From Planctomyces sp. SH-PL14 (GTDB taxonomy: Bacteria; Planctomycetota; Planctomycetia; Planctomycetales; Planctomycetaceae), in assembly GCF_001610835.1 (NCBI RefSeq), contig NZ_CP011270.1, positions 3,490,001-3,554,000 on the forward strand: a stretch of 64,000 bases of DNA, in the 5' to 3' direction. The notes beneath the pieces were generated by a model, which was not told the DNA's origin, did not search any database, and worked only from the letters and a program-made list of their open reading frames with translations. Positions 1-8,526 of the stretch are shown piece by piece. The translations under genes and the position numbers were made by a program. The first letter of the stretch is position 1; the number at the start of each line of letters is the position of its first letter.

Positions 1-467
1 ACGTGAAGGAAGGCTACATCGGCCGGGTGACGCAGGGCTCGCCGGCGGAAGTCGCGGTCGACGCCGTCCCGGATCGCCGCTACACGGGGCGGGTCCGCAA
101 GGTGATCCCGATGGGAGACCGGGCCCGGGCCACGATCAAGGTCAAAGTCGAGATCACGAACGCCGACGAGCGTCTCTTCCCCGAGATGAGCGCCACCGTC
201 TACTTCCTTCCCGAGCCGGGCGAGAAGCCGGTGGAAGCCCACACTCGCCGCGTCTTCTGCGATTCGACCGCCCTGGTGACCGTCGGGAAGGACGAGTTCG
301 TCTGGAGTTTCGACGCGGAGGGCCGGGTCAAGCGGATCGACGTCGTGACCGGGGCCGCGAAAGACGGCCGAACCGAGATCATCGACGGCCTGTCCGGCGG
401 GGAGCGCGTCATCCTCAGCCCGTCGTCCGAACTGCAGGCCGGTCAGCAGGTCAAGCTGCGGGAGTGA
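1..467 (+). CDS. HlyD-family periplasmic adaptor, C-terminal part (5' end outside window)
   Basis: This is the last 154 or so residues of a membrane-fusion adaptor that would link an inner-membrane ABC transporter to an outer-membrane channel. The visible part has the beta-barrel segment (GSPAEVAVDAVPDRRYTGRV, then a VKVEITNADERLFPEMSATV-type stretch) followed by a membrane-proximal domain ending DGLSGGERVILSPSSEL, the usual ending of MacA/RND-type adaptors. The reading frame is open to the left edge, so the GTG at base 3 need not be the start. The ATPase and two permeases that follow on the same strand support an efflux or export operon. The substrate cannot be told from sequence. Confidence 0.8.
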   Translation, partial: VKEGYIGRVTQGSPAEVAVDAVPDRRYTGRVRKVIPMGDRARATIKVKVEITNADERLFPEMSATVYFLPEPGEKPVEAHTRRVFCDSTALVTVGKDEFVWSFDAEGRVKRIDVVTGAAKDGRTEIIDGLSGGERVILSPSSELQAGQQVKLRE

Positions 468-634
468 GTCCCGGGGCCGCCGCTGCGGTGGCCGCCCGCC
501 GCTCGCCCCGCAGACAAGACAGGGGCCGACGGGCCGAGCCGGGGCCAACCGGCTCTTTGCCAGAGAAAACTTAACCGGTTGCGAACACGCCCGGTTCAAA
601 ATCGCGATCCGATTGTCCCTACCAGGAGTCGAGA

Positions 635-1351
635 GTGGCCGAGCCGATCGTCGTCATCAAGGATCTCTACAAGGAGTTTCGACGTGAGCAGATCAAGATC
701 CCGGTCCTGATGGGAATCAACCTCGAGATGCAGCGGGGAGAGTTCCTCTCCCTGATGGGTCCCTCGGGCTCCGGCAAGTCGACCCTCCTCAATCTGATCG
801 CCGGCCTCGACAAGCCGACGTCGGGAACGATCTCGGTCGTCGGCGAAGACCTCGGCCGTCTCTCGGAAGGGGATCTCGCCGGCTGGCGGTCGCGGCACAT
901 CGGCTTCATCTTCCAGCTCTACAACCTGATCCCGGTCCTGACGGCGTACGAGAACGTCGAGCTCCCGCTGACGCTGACCAACCTGAGCCGCCGGGAGCGG
1001 GACGAGCAGGTCAAGACGGCCCTCGGCGTCGTCGGCCTCGGCGAGCGGATGGACCACTACCCGCGGCAGCTCTCCGGCGGACAGGAGCAGCGGGTCTCGA
1101 TCGCCCGCGCCATCGCGACCGACCCGACGCTCCTCGTCGCCGACGAACCGACCGGGGACCTCGACGCCAAGTCGGCGGGTGAGATCCTCGACCTCCTGGG
1201 CCGGCTCAATTCCGAGTTCGAGAAAACGATCATCATGGTGACCCACGACCCCCACGCCGCCGAGCGCGCCTCGCGGCAGCTCCACCTGGAGAAGGGGATC
1301 CTGGTCAGCGACATCGCCCAGGACCGGAAGGGAGCGGGAGCAGCCGTATGA
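635..1351 (+). CDS. ABC transporter ATP-binding protein (LolD/MacB type)
   Basis: A 238-residue nucleotide-binding subunit that powers the two FtsX-type permeases downstream. Walker A GPSGSGKST is at residues 42-50, the Q-loop in FIFQLYN near 91-97, the signature LSGGQ at 146-150, Walker B LLVADE at 166-171 and the switch histidine in MVTHD at 204. The length and the EQRVSIARA stretch after the signature fit the LolD/MacB/DevA group. The GTG start at 635 is preceded by AGGAG at about 8 bases. The stop overlaps the next gene's start (ATGA at 1348-1351), which implies translational coupling. The role is inferred to be extraction or export of a lipoprotein, peptide or small molecule rather than import. 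Confidence 0.93.
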   Translation: MAEPIVVIKDLYKEFRREQIKIPVLMGINLEMQRGEFLSLMGPSGSGKSTLLNLIAGLDKPTSGTISVVGEDLGRLSEGDLAGWRSRHIGFIFQLYNLIPVLTAYENVELPLTLTNLSRRERDEQVKTALGVVGLGERMDHYPRQLSGGQEQRVSIARAIATDPTLLVADEPTGDLDAKSAGEILDLLGRLNSEFEKTIIMVTHDPHAAERASRQLHLEKGILVSDIAQDRKGAGAAV

Positions 1352-2502
1352 AGTCCTTGAAATACATCTGGCGGAACGTCACCCGCAACAAGCTCCGGAC
1401 CAGCCTGACGATCCTCTCGATCGGCTTCAGCCTGGCGCTCATGACCGTGCTGCACGGCTACATGGCGATGCAGAGCGCCTGGGGGGACGAGGCCAAAAAA
1501 CATAACCGGATCGTCGTCCTCAACATCCAGGGGTTCTCCGGAAAGCTCCCGATCGCCAACGTCGACAAGGTGCGGGAGATCGAAGGGGTCAAGGCCGCGG
1601 TTCCCTATGCCTGGTACGGCGGGAACTACAAGGAAGAGCAGATGCCGTTCGCGCAGTTCGCGACGGACGCGAACTACGTCATGAAGGTCTGGGACGAGTT
1701 CAAGATCGCCCCGGAAGAGCTCAAGGCGTGGCAGGAGGACCGGCAGGGGTGCGTCGTCGACCGCAAGCTCGCCGAGAAGCGGGGCTGGAAAATCGGCGAC
1801 CGCATTCCGGTCCAGGGGACCTTCTACCAGTACGACCTCGACCTCACGCTCCGCGGCATGTTCGACGCGCCGCAGTACACCGACACCCTCTGGTTCCACT
1901 GGAAGTATCTCGACGAGGGGCTGAAGTCCAACAACGCCCGCGGCTCGGGGAACGCCGGAACGATCTTCGCCAAGATCGCGAGCGCCGGCACGATCCCGGA
2001 CGTCATCAAGACGATCGACAGCCAGTTCGCCAGCTCCGACAACCCGACCCGGACGCAGACCGAGGCGGCCTTCGCCCAGATGTTCACCGACATGATGGGG
2101 AACATTCAGGCCTACATTCAGAACATCGGCCTGGCGGTCGTGTTCTCGCTGTCGCTGGTCGCCGCCAACGCGATGGCGATGTCGATGCGGGAGCGGACCA
2201 CCGAGATCGCCGTCCTTAAGGCGATCGGCTTTCCCCGGTCGCGGGTCCTGGGAATGATCCTCGGGGAATCGATCCTGATCGCCTTCCTCGGCGGCGTCTT
2301 CGGCGTGACCCTCGGCTGCGGGGCCATCGAAGGCCTGCACAACATCAGCGCCCAGTTCTTCCCGTTCGGCATCGCCGACATGGCCGGTCCGTGGATCCTG
2401 GTCCTGCTGGGAGTCGGCGCGGGCATCGGTCTCGTCAGCGGGATCGTCCCCGGAGTCCGGGCCGCCCAGCTCTCGGTCGTCGACGGCCTGCGGCGCGTGT
2501 GA
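1348..2502 (+). CDS. ABC transporter permease, FtsX/MacB type (first)
   Basis: A 384-residue membrane protein with the FtsX/MacB layout: one transmembrane helix near residues 18-38, a large extracytoplasmic domain (about 40-245), then three helices near 255-280, 305-335 and 348-378. The stretch SMRERTTEIAVLKAIGF just after the second helix is the conserved coupling segment of this family. It overlaps the ATPase gene by 4 bp. It probably forms a heterodimer with the product of 2626-3789, because two different permeases follow a single ATPase. It acts in the inner membrane. Confidence 0.92.
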   Translation: MKSLKYIWRNVTRNKLRTSLTILSIGFSLALMTVLHGYMAMQSAWGDEAKKHNRIVVLNIQGFSGKLPIANVDKVREIEGVKAAVPYAWYGGNYKEEQMPFAQFATDANYVMKVWDEFKIAPEELKAWQEDRQGCVVDRKLAEKRGWKIGDRIPVQGTFYQYDLDLTLRGMFDAPQYTDTLWFHWKYLDEGLKSNNARGSGNAGTIFAKIASAGTIPDVIKTIDSQFASSDNPTRTQTEAAFAQMFTDMMGNIQAYIQNIGLAVVFSLSLVAANAMAMSMRERTTEIAVLKAIGFPRSRVLGMILGESILIAFLGGVFGVTLGCGAIEGLHNISAQFFPFGIADMAGPWILVLLGVGAGIGLVSGIVPGVRAAQLSVVDGLRRV

Positions 2503-2625
2503 GCGAGGGACGCGAGGAACGAGGAGCCTGTCGGAATCCGCGTCTCCGGACGCGATCCACCGCGACAGACTCCCGCCTCTCCCTTCCCTGATCCTGAATC
2601 CCAGATCCTTACTCCTCCCCTCCCC

Positions 2626-3789
2626 ATGATCCCCGTCAAATACAACATCCGAAACCTCCGCGTTCGCTGGATGACGACCCTGATGACGGTCATCGGAACC
2701 GGAATGGTCGTCTGGGCGATGGTGCTGACGTTCGGCCTCACCGAGGGGCTGGAGCACGCGCTGCGGATCAGCGGTCACCCGCTGGAGCTGATCGTCCTCC
2801 GCAAGGGGGCGAACGACGAGACGAGCAGCACGCTCACGCAGCAGCAGGCGCTGCAGCTGGCGGCTCTCGACGGCATCGCCCGCGACGACGCCGGCAAGGT
2901 CCTGTGCGCCAACGAGTTCGTCACGATCCTGACGAAGCCCCGCCGCAACAACGGCGGAACGACGAACCTCATCGTCCGCGGGGTTCAGGACGTCAGCCGG
3001 GAGCTCCGTCCGGACTTCCGCATCGTGCAGGGGCGGGACATCAAGCCGGGGGTCAACGAAGCGATCACGAGCGAGAACATGGCCCGCCGGTTCGAGAACC
3101 TCGGCCTCGGCGAGAAGCTGGAGATCAACAAGGTCGACTTCCAGATCGTCGGCTATTTCGAAGCGGGGGGGAGTTCGGCCGAGTCCGAGGTCTGGACCGA
3201 CGTCCGGGACATCGCCGGCGCCCGCCGCTCGGACGAAGGGATCTCCTCGGTGACACTCCGGGCGACGGACGCGAAGACGCTCGACGCGCTTCAGAAACTG
3301 ATCGAGACCGACGACCAGTTCAAGCTCAAGGCGGTGACGGAGACGAAGTACTTCGAGGACCAGATGAGCGCCGCCATCGCGATCAAGTTCGTCGGGTTCT
3401 TCATCGCCTTCTTCCTGACGTTCGGGGCGATGTTCGCCGCCGCCAACACGATGTTCGCCGCGGTCGCCAGCCGCGCCCGCGAGATCGGCACGCTGCGGGC
3501 CATCGGCTTCCGCCGGGCCAGCATCCTGATCTCGTTCCTCTTTGAGTCGATCCTGCTCTGCCTGATGGGGGGACTGCTCGGCTGCCTGGCGACGCTCCCG
3601 TTCAACGGCCTGTCGACCGGCACGGCGAACTGGGCCACCTTCAGCGAGATCACGTTCGCCTTCCGTTTCGGCCCCAAGGTCATCCTGCAGGGGATGCTGA
3701 TGGCCGCCGCGATGGGCCTCGTCGGCGGCCTCTTCCCCGCGATCCGCGCCGTGCGGATGAACATCGTGACCGCCCTCCGTGAGCAGTAG
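2626..3789 (+). CDS. ABC transporter permease, FtsX/MacB type (second)
   Basis: A 387-residue paralogue of the preceding permease with the same one-plus-three helix topology and extracytoplasmic domain. The coupling segment ASRAREIGTLRAIGF follows the second helix, and VRMNIVTALRE closes the protein as in other FtsX-type permeases. The ATG at 2626 is 123 bp after the previous stop and has no clear Shine-Dalgarno sequence; the preceding bases are pyrimidine-rich. With the adaptor, ATPase and first permease it completes a tripartite-type exporter. No outer-membrane channel gene is seen here. Confidence 0.9.
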   Translation: MIPVKYNIRNLRVRWMTTLMTVIGTGMVVWAMVLTFGLTEGLEHALRISGHPLELIVLRKGANDETSSTLTQQQALQLAALDGIARDDAGKVLCANEFVTILTKPRRNNGGTTNLIVRGVQDVSRELRPDFRIVQGRDIKPGVNEAITSENMARRFENLGLGEKLEINKVDFQIVGYFEAGGSSAESEVWTDVRDIAGARRSDEGISSVTLRATDAKTLDALQKLIETDDQFKLKAVTETKYFEDQMSAAIAIKFVGFFIAFFLTFGAMFAAANTMFAAVASRAREIGTLRAIGFRRASILISFLFESILLCLMGGLLGCLATLPFNGLSTGTANWATFSEITFAFRFGPKVILQGMLMAAAMGLVGGLFPAIRAVRMNIVTALREQ

Positions 3790-3832
3790 GCGAGGTGCGC
3801 GCGTCTGGAGATTCGATAGGTCGTCCGGACAC

Positions 3833-3860
3833 GGGAGGGCGAAGCTCCTGCTGAGCCGCG
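3833..3860 (+). repeat. Short dispersed repeat (GGGAGGGCGAAGCTCC type), copy 1
   Basis: A 28-bp sequence reading GGGAGGGCGAAGCTCCTGCT then GAGCCGCG. Near-identical copies are at 9732-9759 and 54207-54234, with an inverted copy at 3988-4015. All four are intergenic. The inner part is weakly palindromic (GGCGAAGCTCC). From memory, similar strings are common between genes in planctomycete genomes; I cannot verify this here. Confidence 0.75.
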
Positions 3861-3987
3861 CAGGTTCCTGACCGCATCCAATCCGTCCTCCTCCCTCGCG
3901 CCGGTGACGTTCTTAAGAAGCCGCGCGATCCACGACGGGCGTTTACCGCGCCGTGCCGAGATGGCCATCGGACGCTTCCGCCACCGC

Positions 3988-4015
3988 CGCGGCTCGGCCG
4001 GAGCCTCGCCCTCCC
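3988..4015 (-). repeat. Short dispersed repeat (GGGAGGGCGAAGCTCC type), copy 2, inverted
   Basis: Reverse-complement copy of the 3833 repeat, reading CGCGGCTCGGCCGGAGCCTC then GCCCTCCC on the plus strand. Together with copy 1 it makes an inverted pair around 127 bp of unremarkable sequence. Confidence 0.72.
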
Positions 4016-4189
4016 GAGCGTTCCGTTCCGAGAACGGGACGCGGCCCTCGCTTCCCCCTCCGGGCCCGCTGTGCTCAACTCCGAGTCTGCGTTGTTGGCT
4101 TCCCAGTTGGGGGCGGTGGCTCCTGACCGCGGCGGAGCCCGATCGAGGCCGTGGCGGTTTCCGTTCTCTGTTCCAGCGGCAGTTCTCCG

Positions 4190-5650
4190 ATGAATGACTC
4201 ATCGCGGAGTGAAGCGACCGTGGCGGTCGATCACGGGTGTCTTCCGGCGTGGCGGACCGCCGATCTGCCGGAGCCGCTCCCCTTCTCGCTCGGGAACATC
4301 TTCCGGACGATTGGTCCGGGGGCGATCCTGCTGGCGGGGGCGATCGGCGGCGGCGAGTGGATCGTCGGGCCGATGATGGCGGTGAAGTACGGGACAAGCA
4401 TCCTGTGGATCGCGACGGTCTCGATCTTCCTGCAGTCCCTCTTCAACATGGAGGCGATCCGTTACACGCTCTTCACCGGCGAGCCGATCCTGACGGGGGT
4501 GATGCGGCTGAAACCCGGCCCGCGAATGTGGGCCCCGTTCTATATCGCGATCGGCGCCGCGCAGCTCGCGACCCCGGCGATCGCCGCCGCCTGCGCGACG
4601 GTCCTGTTCGCCGCCTTTGCCGGGCGGATGCCCGAGGCTGCCGACACCCCGTGGCTCCGCGGGATCGGGATCGTTGTGATTCTCGTGAGCGCCCTGATTC
4701 TGGTGAGCGGCAAGTCGATCGAGCACGTCCTTGAAAAAGCCTCCTGGGCGATGCTCGTGTTCATCTTCGTGTTCCTGCTCGCCGTCAACGTGTGGTGCGT
4801 GCCGGGGCCGGTGTGGGCCAACACGATGCGGGGCTTTCTCACCCCCGCTCCGTTGCCTAAGGGAATCGATTTCGCCCTGCTGGGGCTCTTCGCCGCGACG
4901 GCCGGGTCAGGCGGACTCGGAAACCTCGCGATCTCGAACTGGTTCCGCGACAAGGGATTCGGCATGGGCTCCCGCGTCGGCGGGATCAGCGGGGCGCTCT
5001 CGGAGGAGCAGTCCTCCCTGTCGCCGGTCGGCTATGTCTGCGAGCCGACGCCGGAGAACAGCCGCCGCTGGCGGACCTGGTGGGCTTATGCCCGGCTCGA
5101 TCAGCAGCTCCTGTGGGGGCTGGGCTGCTTCTTCGGGATGTTCTTCAATGTGAACCTGGCGAAGGCGATCGTTCCGGTCGATGCGGAGGTTTCCGGCTAT
5201 GCCGTGGGGGCGTTCCAGGCGCACTATCTGGCGCAGCAGTTCTGGTCGGGGCTATGGCTGCTGACGCTGCTGAACGGGTTCTGGATCCTGTTCTCGACGC
5301 ACCTTGGAAACACTGACTGTCTCGTCCGGACGGCAACCGATGTGCTGTGGGCCGGGTCGCCGCGGATGCAGCGGTATTCGGCGAGCCGGGTTTATGCGGT
5401 GCTGCTGGCGATCCTGACCGCTTGGGCGCTGTTCGCGATCCATCTGGGGAGTGTGCTGGACCTGTTCAAGATCCTGGGGATTCTGGCGAGTCCGATCATG
5501 GCGATCGCGGCGATTCAGATTTTGCGGGTCAACACGCGGTTTCTTCCGCCGGAGATGCGTCCCGCGTGGTGGAGGAGGATCGCGCTGGTGTTGTGCACGG
5601 TCGCTTATGGCGGAATCTCGATCGCGCTGATGATCGACATGTTCGGTTGA
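4190..5650 (+). CDS. Nramp-like divalent metal transporter family protein
   Basis: A 486-residue polytopic membrane protein. The N-terminal TIGPGAILLAGAIGGGEWIV (about residues 34-53) resembles the first helix of the Nramp family, which there carries a DPGN metal-binding motif; here the position reads AIGGGEW, so classical Mn/Fe ligands are not conserved. About eleven hydrophobic segments follow. I place the start at ATG 4190 (MNDSSRSEATV) because upstream in-frame residues look non-coding. The gene stands alone, and repeat R1 copy A begins 2 bp after its stop. Family membership is fairly secure; the substrate is uncertain and may not be a metal ion. Confidence 0.8.
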   Translation: MNDSSRSEATVAVDHGCLPAWRTADLPEPLPFSLGNIFRTIGPGAILLAGAIGGGEWIVGPMMAVKYGTSILWIATVSIFLQSLFNMEAIRYTLFTGEPILTGVMRLKPGPRMWAPFYIAIGAAQLATPAIAAACATVLFAAFAGRMPEAADTPWLRGIGIVVILVSALILVSGKSIEHVLEKASWAMLVFIFVFLLAVNVWCVPGPVWANTMRGFLTPAPLPKGIDFALLGLFAATAGSGGLGNLAISNWFRDKGFGMGSRVGGISGALSEEQSSLSPVGYVCEPTPENSRRWRTWWAYARLDQQLLWGLGCFFGMFFNVNLAKAIVPVDAEVSGYAVGAFQAHYLAQQFWSGLWLLTLLNGFWILFSTHLGNTDCLVRTATDVLWAGSPRMQRYSASRVYAVLLAILTAWALFAIHLGSVLDLFKILGILASPIMAIAAIQILRVNTRFLPPEMRPAWWRRIALVLCTVAYGGISIALMIDMFG

Positions 5651-5651
5651 T

Positions 5652-5978
5652 CCGGGTCCAGGGGCACCCTGGTCAGGGAGTGCAGAGGGGCCTGTGTTGT
5701 TTTTTCGGCCCTTTGCCCGCCGGAGGCCCGTCTCGTCTCGATCTTTCTGAAGGAGCGAGTGCCCAACCGCGGACGACGCGCCGGATGCCCCCTCACCAAC
5801 CCGCTGGGACTGCAAAGCGAGCAGTGGAGTCCTCAACGCCGGGGCCACAAAGGGGATGTCCGTTGTGTCCCACGGTTCCTCAACGAAAATGCCTCCGGCG
5901 GCAAGGGGGCGTGGCCCCCTTGACCCCGGCTGCCGTCGCACGTTGGGCTTGAGGTAGCAACGCCGTGCCGGCAAGGAC
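5652..5978 (+). repeat. R1 dispersed structured repeat, copy A
   Basis: A full-length copy of the roughly 300-bp R1 family, here in the orientation starting CCGGGTCCAGGGGCACC and ending GCCGGCAAGGAC. It has hairpin 1 (CCAGGGGCACCCTGG), hairpin 2 with the long T-rich loop, the long-range arms TTGCCCGCCGGAGGC and GCCTCCGGCGGCAA, and hairpin 3 with the unusual loop CAAGGGGGCGTGGCCCCCTT. It begins one base after the preceding stop codon. Confidence 0.92.
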
Positions 5979-6217
5979 ACGGTCCGCGCATTCCACAAAT
6001 GACGCCTTCGCAGTTTCTCCCACCCGACGGTATCCTCCCCACCAACGATCCGCCGTCCGGGCGGCAGATCGCGCCTGCGCCGCGCGTCCGCAACTCCCTC
6101 AAATCAGCGAACTTTCGTCCCAAATGAAGGTTCCGCGAAACCTTTCCCCGCCGGGACGGTTTCACCGGGACGCCGCGGCGACCGGCCCGCAGCGATACAC
6201 ACTGGTTCAGGTCATTC
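5979..6217. other. Non-coding stretch before the flavoprotein gene
   Basis: There are 239 bases between R1 copy A and the ATG at 6218. I find no gene and no clear promoter. The stretch is C-rich, without the codon bias of neighbouring genes. Confidence 0.5.
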
Positions 6218-7576
6218 ATGCGCGCGTGGCGGGTGGCAGTCGTCGGAGGAGGCCCGGGCGGCCTCTTCACCTCCTACTTCCTGCAAAACGCGGCCGACAC
6301 CCCCGTCCGAATCACCCTCTTCGAGGCCAGCTCCCGCCTCGGCGGCAAAATCCTCACCCCCGAGTTCACGTCCGCCCGCGTCCGCTACGAGGCCGGCGCC
6401 GCCGAGTTCTACGACTACTCGATGTTCGAGGACGACCCCCTCAAAGACCTCATCGAGGAACTCGGCCTCCCCATCGCCCCCATGGGAGGCGCGGCGGTGA
6501 TCATGAACAATCACCTCCTCGCCAACCTCGACGACATCCGCGACCGCTTCGGCGCCGACGCCTGCCGCGAACTCGTCGCCTTCGACAAGGCCGCCAAAGA
6601 CCGCATCACCCCCCGCGAGTTCTACCACTCCGACTACCCCGACGGCGTCTCCGGCACCACCGACCTCCGCCGCTTCGACACCCTCCTCGACACCGTCCGG
6701 GCCCCCGACGCCCGGCACTACGTCGAAACCGCCATCCACAGCGACCTCGCGACCGAGCCGCGGCACACGAGCCTCAGCTACGGCCTCCAGAACTACCTCA
6801 TGAACGACCCCGCCTACATGCTGCTCTACGGCATCGAAGGCGGAAACGAACGCCTCCCCCGCGAAATCGCCGCCCGCATCCAGGCGGACTTCCGCATGGA
6901 ACACCGCGTCTCGCACATCGAACGCGTCGAAGGCGGACAACTCCGCGTCCGCTCCGTCACCGCCACCACCACGCACGAGGACGACTTCGATTTCGTCGTC
7001 GTCGCCCTCCCGCACAGCGCCCTCGAGTCGGTCACCTTCACCGGCGACCGCCTCCGCACCGCCATCGAGTCCCACCGCAACGACTACGACTTCCCCGCCC
7101 ACTACCTGCGGATCACGATCCTGTTCCGCACCCCGTTCTGGCGGACCGTCCTCAACGACTCCTTCTGGATGCTCGACCGCTTCGGCGGCTGCTGCCTCTA
7201 CGACGAATCCTCCCGCGAGCCCGGCGCCCGCTACGGCGTCCTCGGCTGGCTCCTCGGCGGACAGGCCGCCGTCGACCACAGCTCCCTCAGCGATGAGCAG
7301 CTCATTCGCGAAGCCCTGGATTCCCTCCCCGAGTTCCTCACCGGCGGCCGCGAAGAGTTCCTCGAAGGCCGCGTCCACCGCTGGACCGGCGCCGTCAACG
7401 CCATCCCGGGAGGGATCCGCCCGGTCTGCCTCGACCGCCGGCACCAGCCCGACCCCGTGGAACATCCGAACCTGTTCCTCGTCGGCGACTACCTGTACGA
7501 CTCGACCCTCAATGGGGTCCTCGACTCCGCCGAGTACGTCTCCGACTGGATCGCCGCCCTGACCGCCTCCTCCTGA
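6218..7576 (+). CDS. FAD-dependent amine-oxidase-like flavoprotein
   Basis: A 452-residue oxidoreductase. The N-terminal dinucleotide-binding fold has GGGPGG at residues 10-15, an acidic residue closing the second strand (TLFEASSRLGGKI, about 34-46) and a second FAD contact region. The C-terminal NLFLVGDYLYDSTLNGVLDS has the GD motif that binds the FAD pyrophosphate in the amine-oxidase/protoporphyrinogen-oxidase clan, and the tail runs into a helix that ends most family members. The substrate is unknown; NAD(P)H-independent oxidation or desaturation is typical of the clan. No signal peptide is seen. The ATG at 6218 starts directly at the Rossmann fold, supporting this choice. Confidence 0.85.
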   Translation: MRAWRVAVVGGGPGGLFTSYFLQNAADTPVRITLFEASSRLGGKILTPEFTSARVRYEAGAAEFYDYSMFEDDPLKDLIEELGLPIAPMGGAAVIMNNHLLANLDDIRDRFGADACRELVAFDKAAKDRITPREFYHSDYPDGVSGTTDLRRFDTLLDTVRAPDARHYVETAIHSDLATEPRHTSLSYGLQNYLMNDPAYMLLYGIEGGNERLPREIAARIQADFRMEHRVSHIERVEGGQLRVRSVTATTTHEDDFDFVVVALPHSALESVTFTGDRLRTAIESHRNDYDFPAHYLRITILFRTPFWRTVLNDSFWMLDRFGGCCLYDESSREPGARYGVLGWLLGGQAAVDHSSLSDEQLIREALDSLPEFLTGGREEFLEGRVHRWTGAVNAIPGGIRPVCLDRRHQPDPVEHPNLFLVGDYLYDSTLNGVLDSAEYVSDWIAALTASS

Positions 7577-7629
7577 CTCACCCGTCTCGCGTCGAGTCTT
7601 CCCTTCACCTCTGAGCAACAACCCGTTCC

Positions 7630-8523
7630 GTGTCTCCCACGTCCTCTTCTCCCGTCGCCGGCCTTCCTCCCGGCTCCGAAGTCCAGCGCGTCGCCTTCCT
7701 GACGGCCCCCCCGTCCGGACAACGCGTCCTGTTCGAGCTTCCCGCTCCCTTCCGCCGCCACGCGGTGCTGGAGACCGGATCGAGCAGCCCCTCCGCCGAC
7801 ATCCGGACCGTCCTCCTCGTCCCGTCGGACACGCCCGACGACGAAGGGCTCCTCGCGGCGATGCAGACCTGGGTCCGCGCGGACGCGGTCACGATCGCCT
7901 CGACCGGCCACTTCCTCACCCTCCAGGGCTCCCGAATCTTCTGGCACCACGACCGCTTCGCGATCCTGGCCCCCGCCGACCGCCTGGAGACGCTCCGAAA
8001 CGCCCTCCTCGAAACCGCCTGGTACGACGGCGAACTGCAGACGATCGAGCGGGCCCTCGGCGACGCCTGGCCGGAGATGGAAGCCGACCTCCCGCTCAGC
8101 TTCGAGTTCGACCACGAAGCGGTCGCCCGCCGGCCGGAGCTCCGCGAGCGCTACCGCAAGACGCTCGTCCTGCGGGCCCGCCTCGCGCGCGTCGCCCCGC
8201 AGGTCCACTCCCCGCACGTCCATCCCGCCACGCTGGCCAGCCAAGTCGCCGAGCGCTACCGCGAGCGGACCCGCATGCTGCCGCGGCACGAGTTCCTCTC
8301 CGAGCAGATCGAGGTCTTCGAGCGGGTCTACGAGAACTGCAGCCAGCGGGCGAGCGACTTCATGCTGACCCGCTCCAGCAACACGCTGGAGTGGATCATC
8401 ATCATTCTTCTGCTCATCCAGACGCTCCTGACGGTCGTCGACCTGCTCCCGGCAACCCCGGCGGCGGACACTGCCGCCCCGACGGTCCCGGCCGCCGCGA
8501 CCGCGTCCGCCTCAGGACAGTGA
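7630..8523 (+). CDS. RMD1/DUF155-like protein with C-terminal membrane anchor
   Basis: A 297-residue protein starting at GTG 7630. The middle part (about 75-150: VRADAVTIASTGHFLTLQGS, then HDRFAILAPADRLETLRNAL) and the C-terminal pattern of an amphipathic helix region followed by SSNTLEWIIIILLLIQTLLT (about 250-269) resemble the RMD1/DUF155 layout, where a hydrophobic LEWIIIxLI segment anchors the protein. The final 25 residues are Ala/Pro/Thr-rich. The assignment rests on this pattern by eye, so it is tentative. It lies 3 bp before the next gene, so the two are probably co-transcribed. Function is unknown. Confidence 0.6.
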   Translation: MSPTSSSPVAGLPPGSEVQRVAFLTAPPSGQRVLFELPAPFRRHAVLETGSSSPSADIRTVLLVPSDTPDDEGLLAAMQTWVRADAVTIASTGHFLTLQGSRIFWHHDRFAILAPADRLETLRNALLETAWYDGELQTIERALGDAWPEMEADLPLSFEFDHEAVARRPELRERYRKTLVLRARLARVAPQVHSPHVHPATLASQVAERYRERTRMLPRHEFLSEQIEVFERVYENCSQRASDFMLTRSSNTLEWIIIILLLIQTLLTVVDLLPATPAADTAAPTVPAAATASASGQ

Positions 8524-8526
8524 CCG

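Larger units (their letters stand above)
3790..4189. other. 400-bp non-coding gap with an inverted pair of short repeats
   Basis: I see no convincing gene here. The gap holds two copies of the short repeat GGGAGGGCGAAGCTCC... in opposite orientation (3833-3860 and 3988-4015, annotated separately), 127 bp apart. The remainder is GC-rich and shows no clear promoter or T-tailed terminator. Confidence 0.6.

Noticed and set aside
4190-5650. A functional Mn/Fe importer of the MntH type
   Set aside because: The fold matches Nramp, but the DPGN metal motif is replaced, so the substrate was left open.
5697-5706. A T-tailed terminator in R1 copy A from the TTGTTTTTTC tract
   Set aside because: The T-run is in the loop of hairpin 2, not after a stem, so it is not a Rho-independent terminator.
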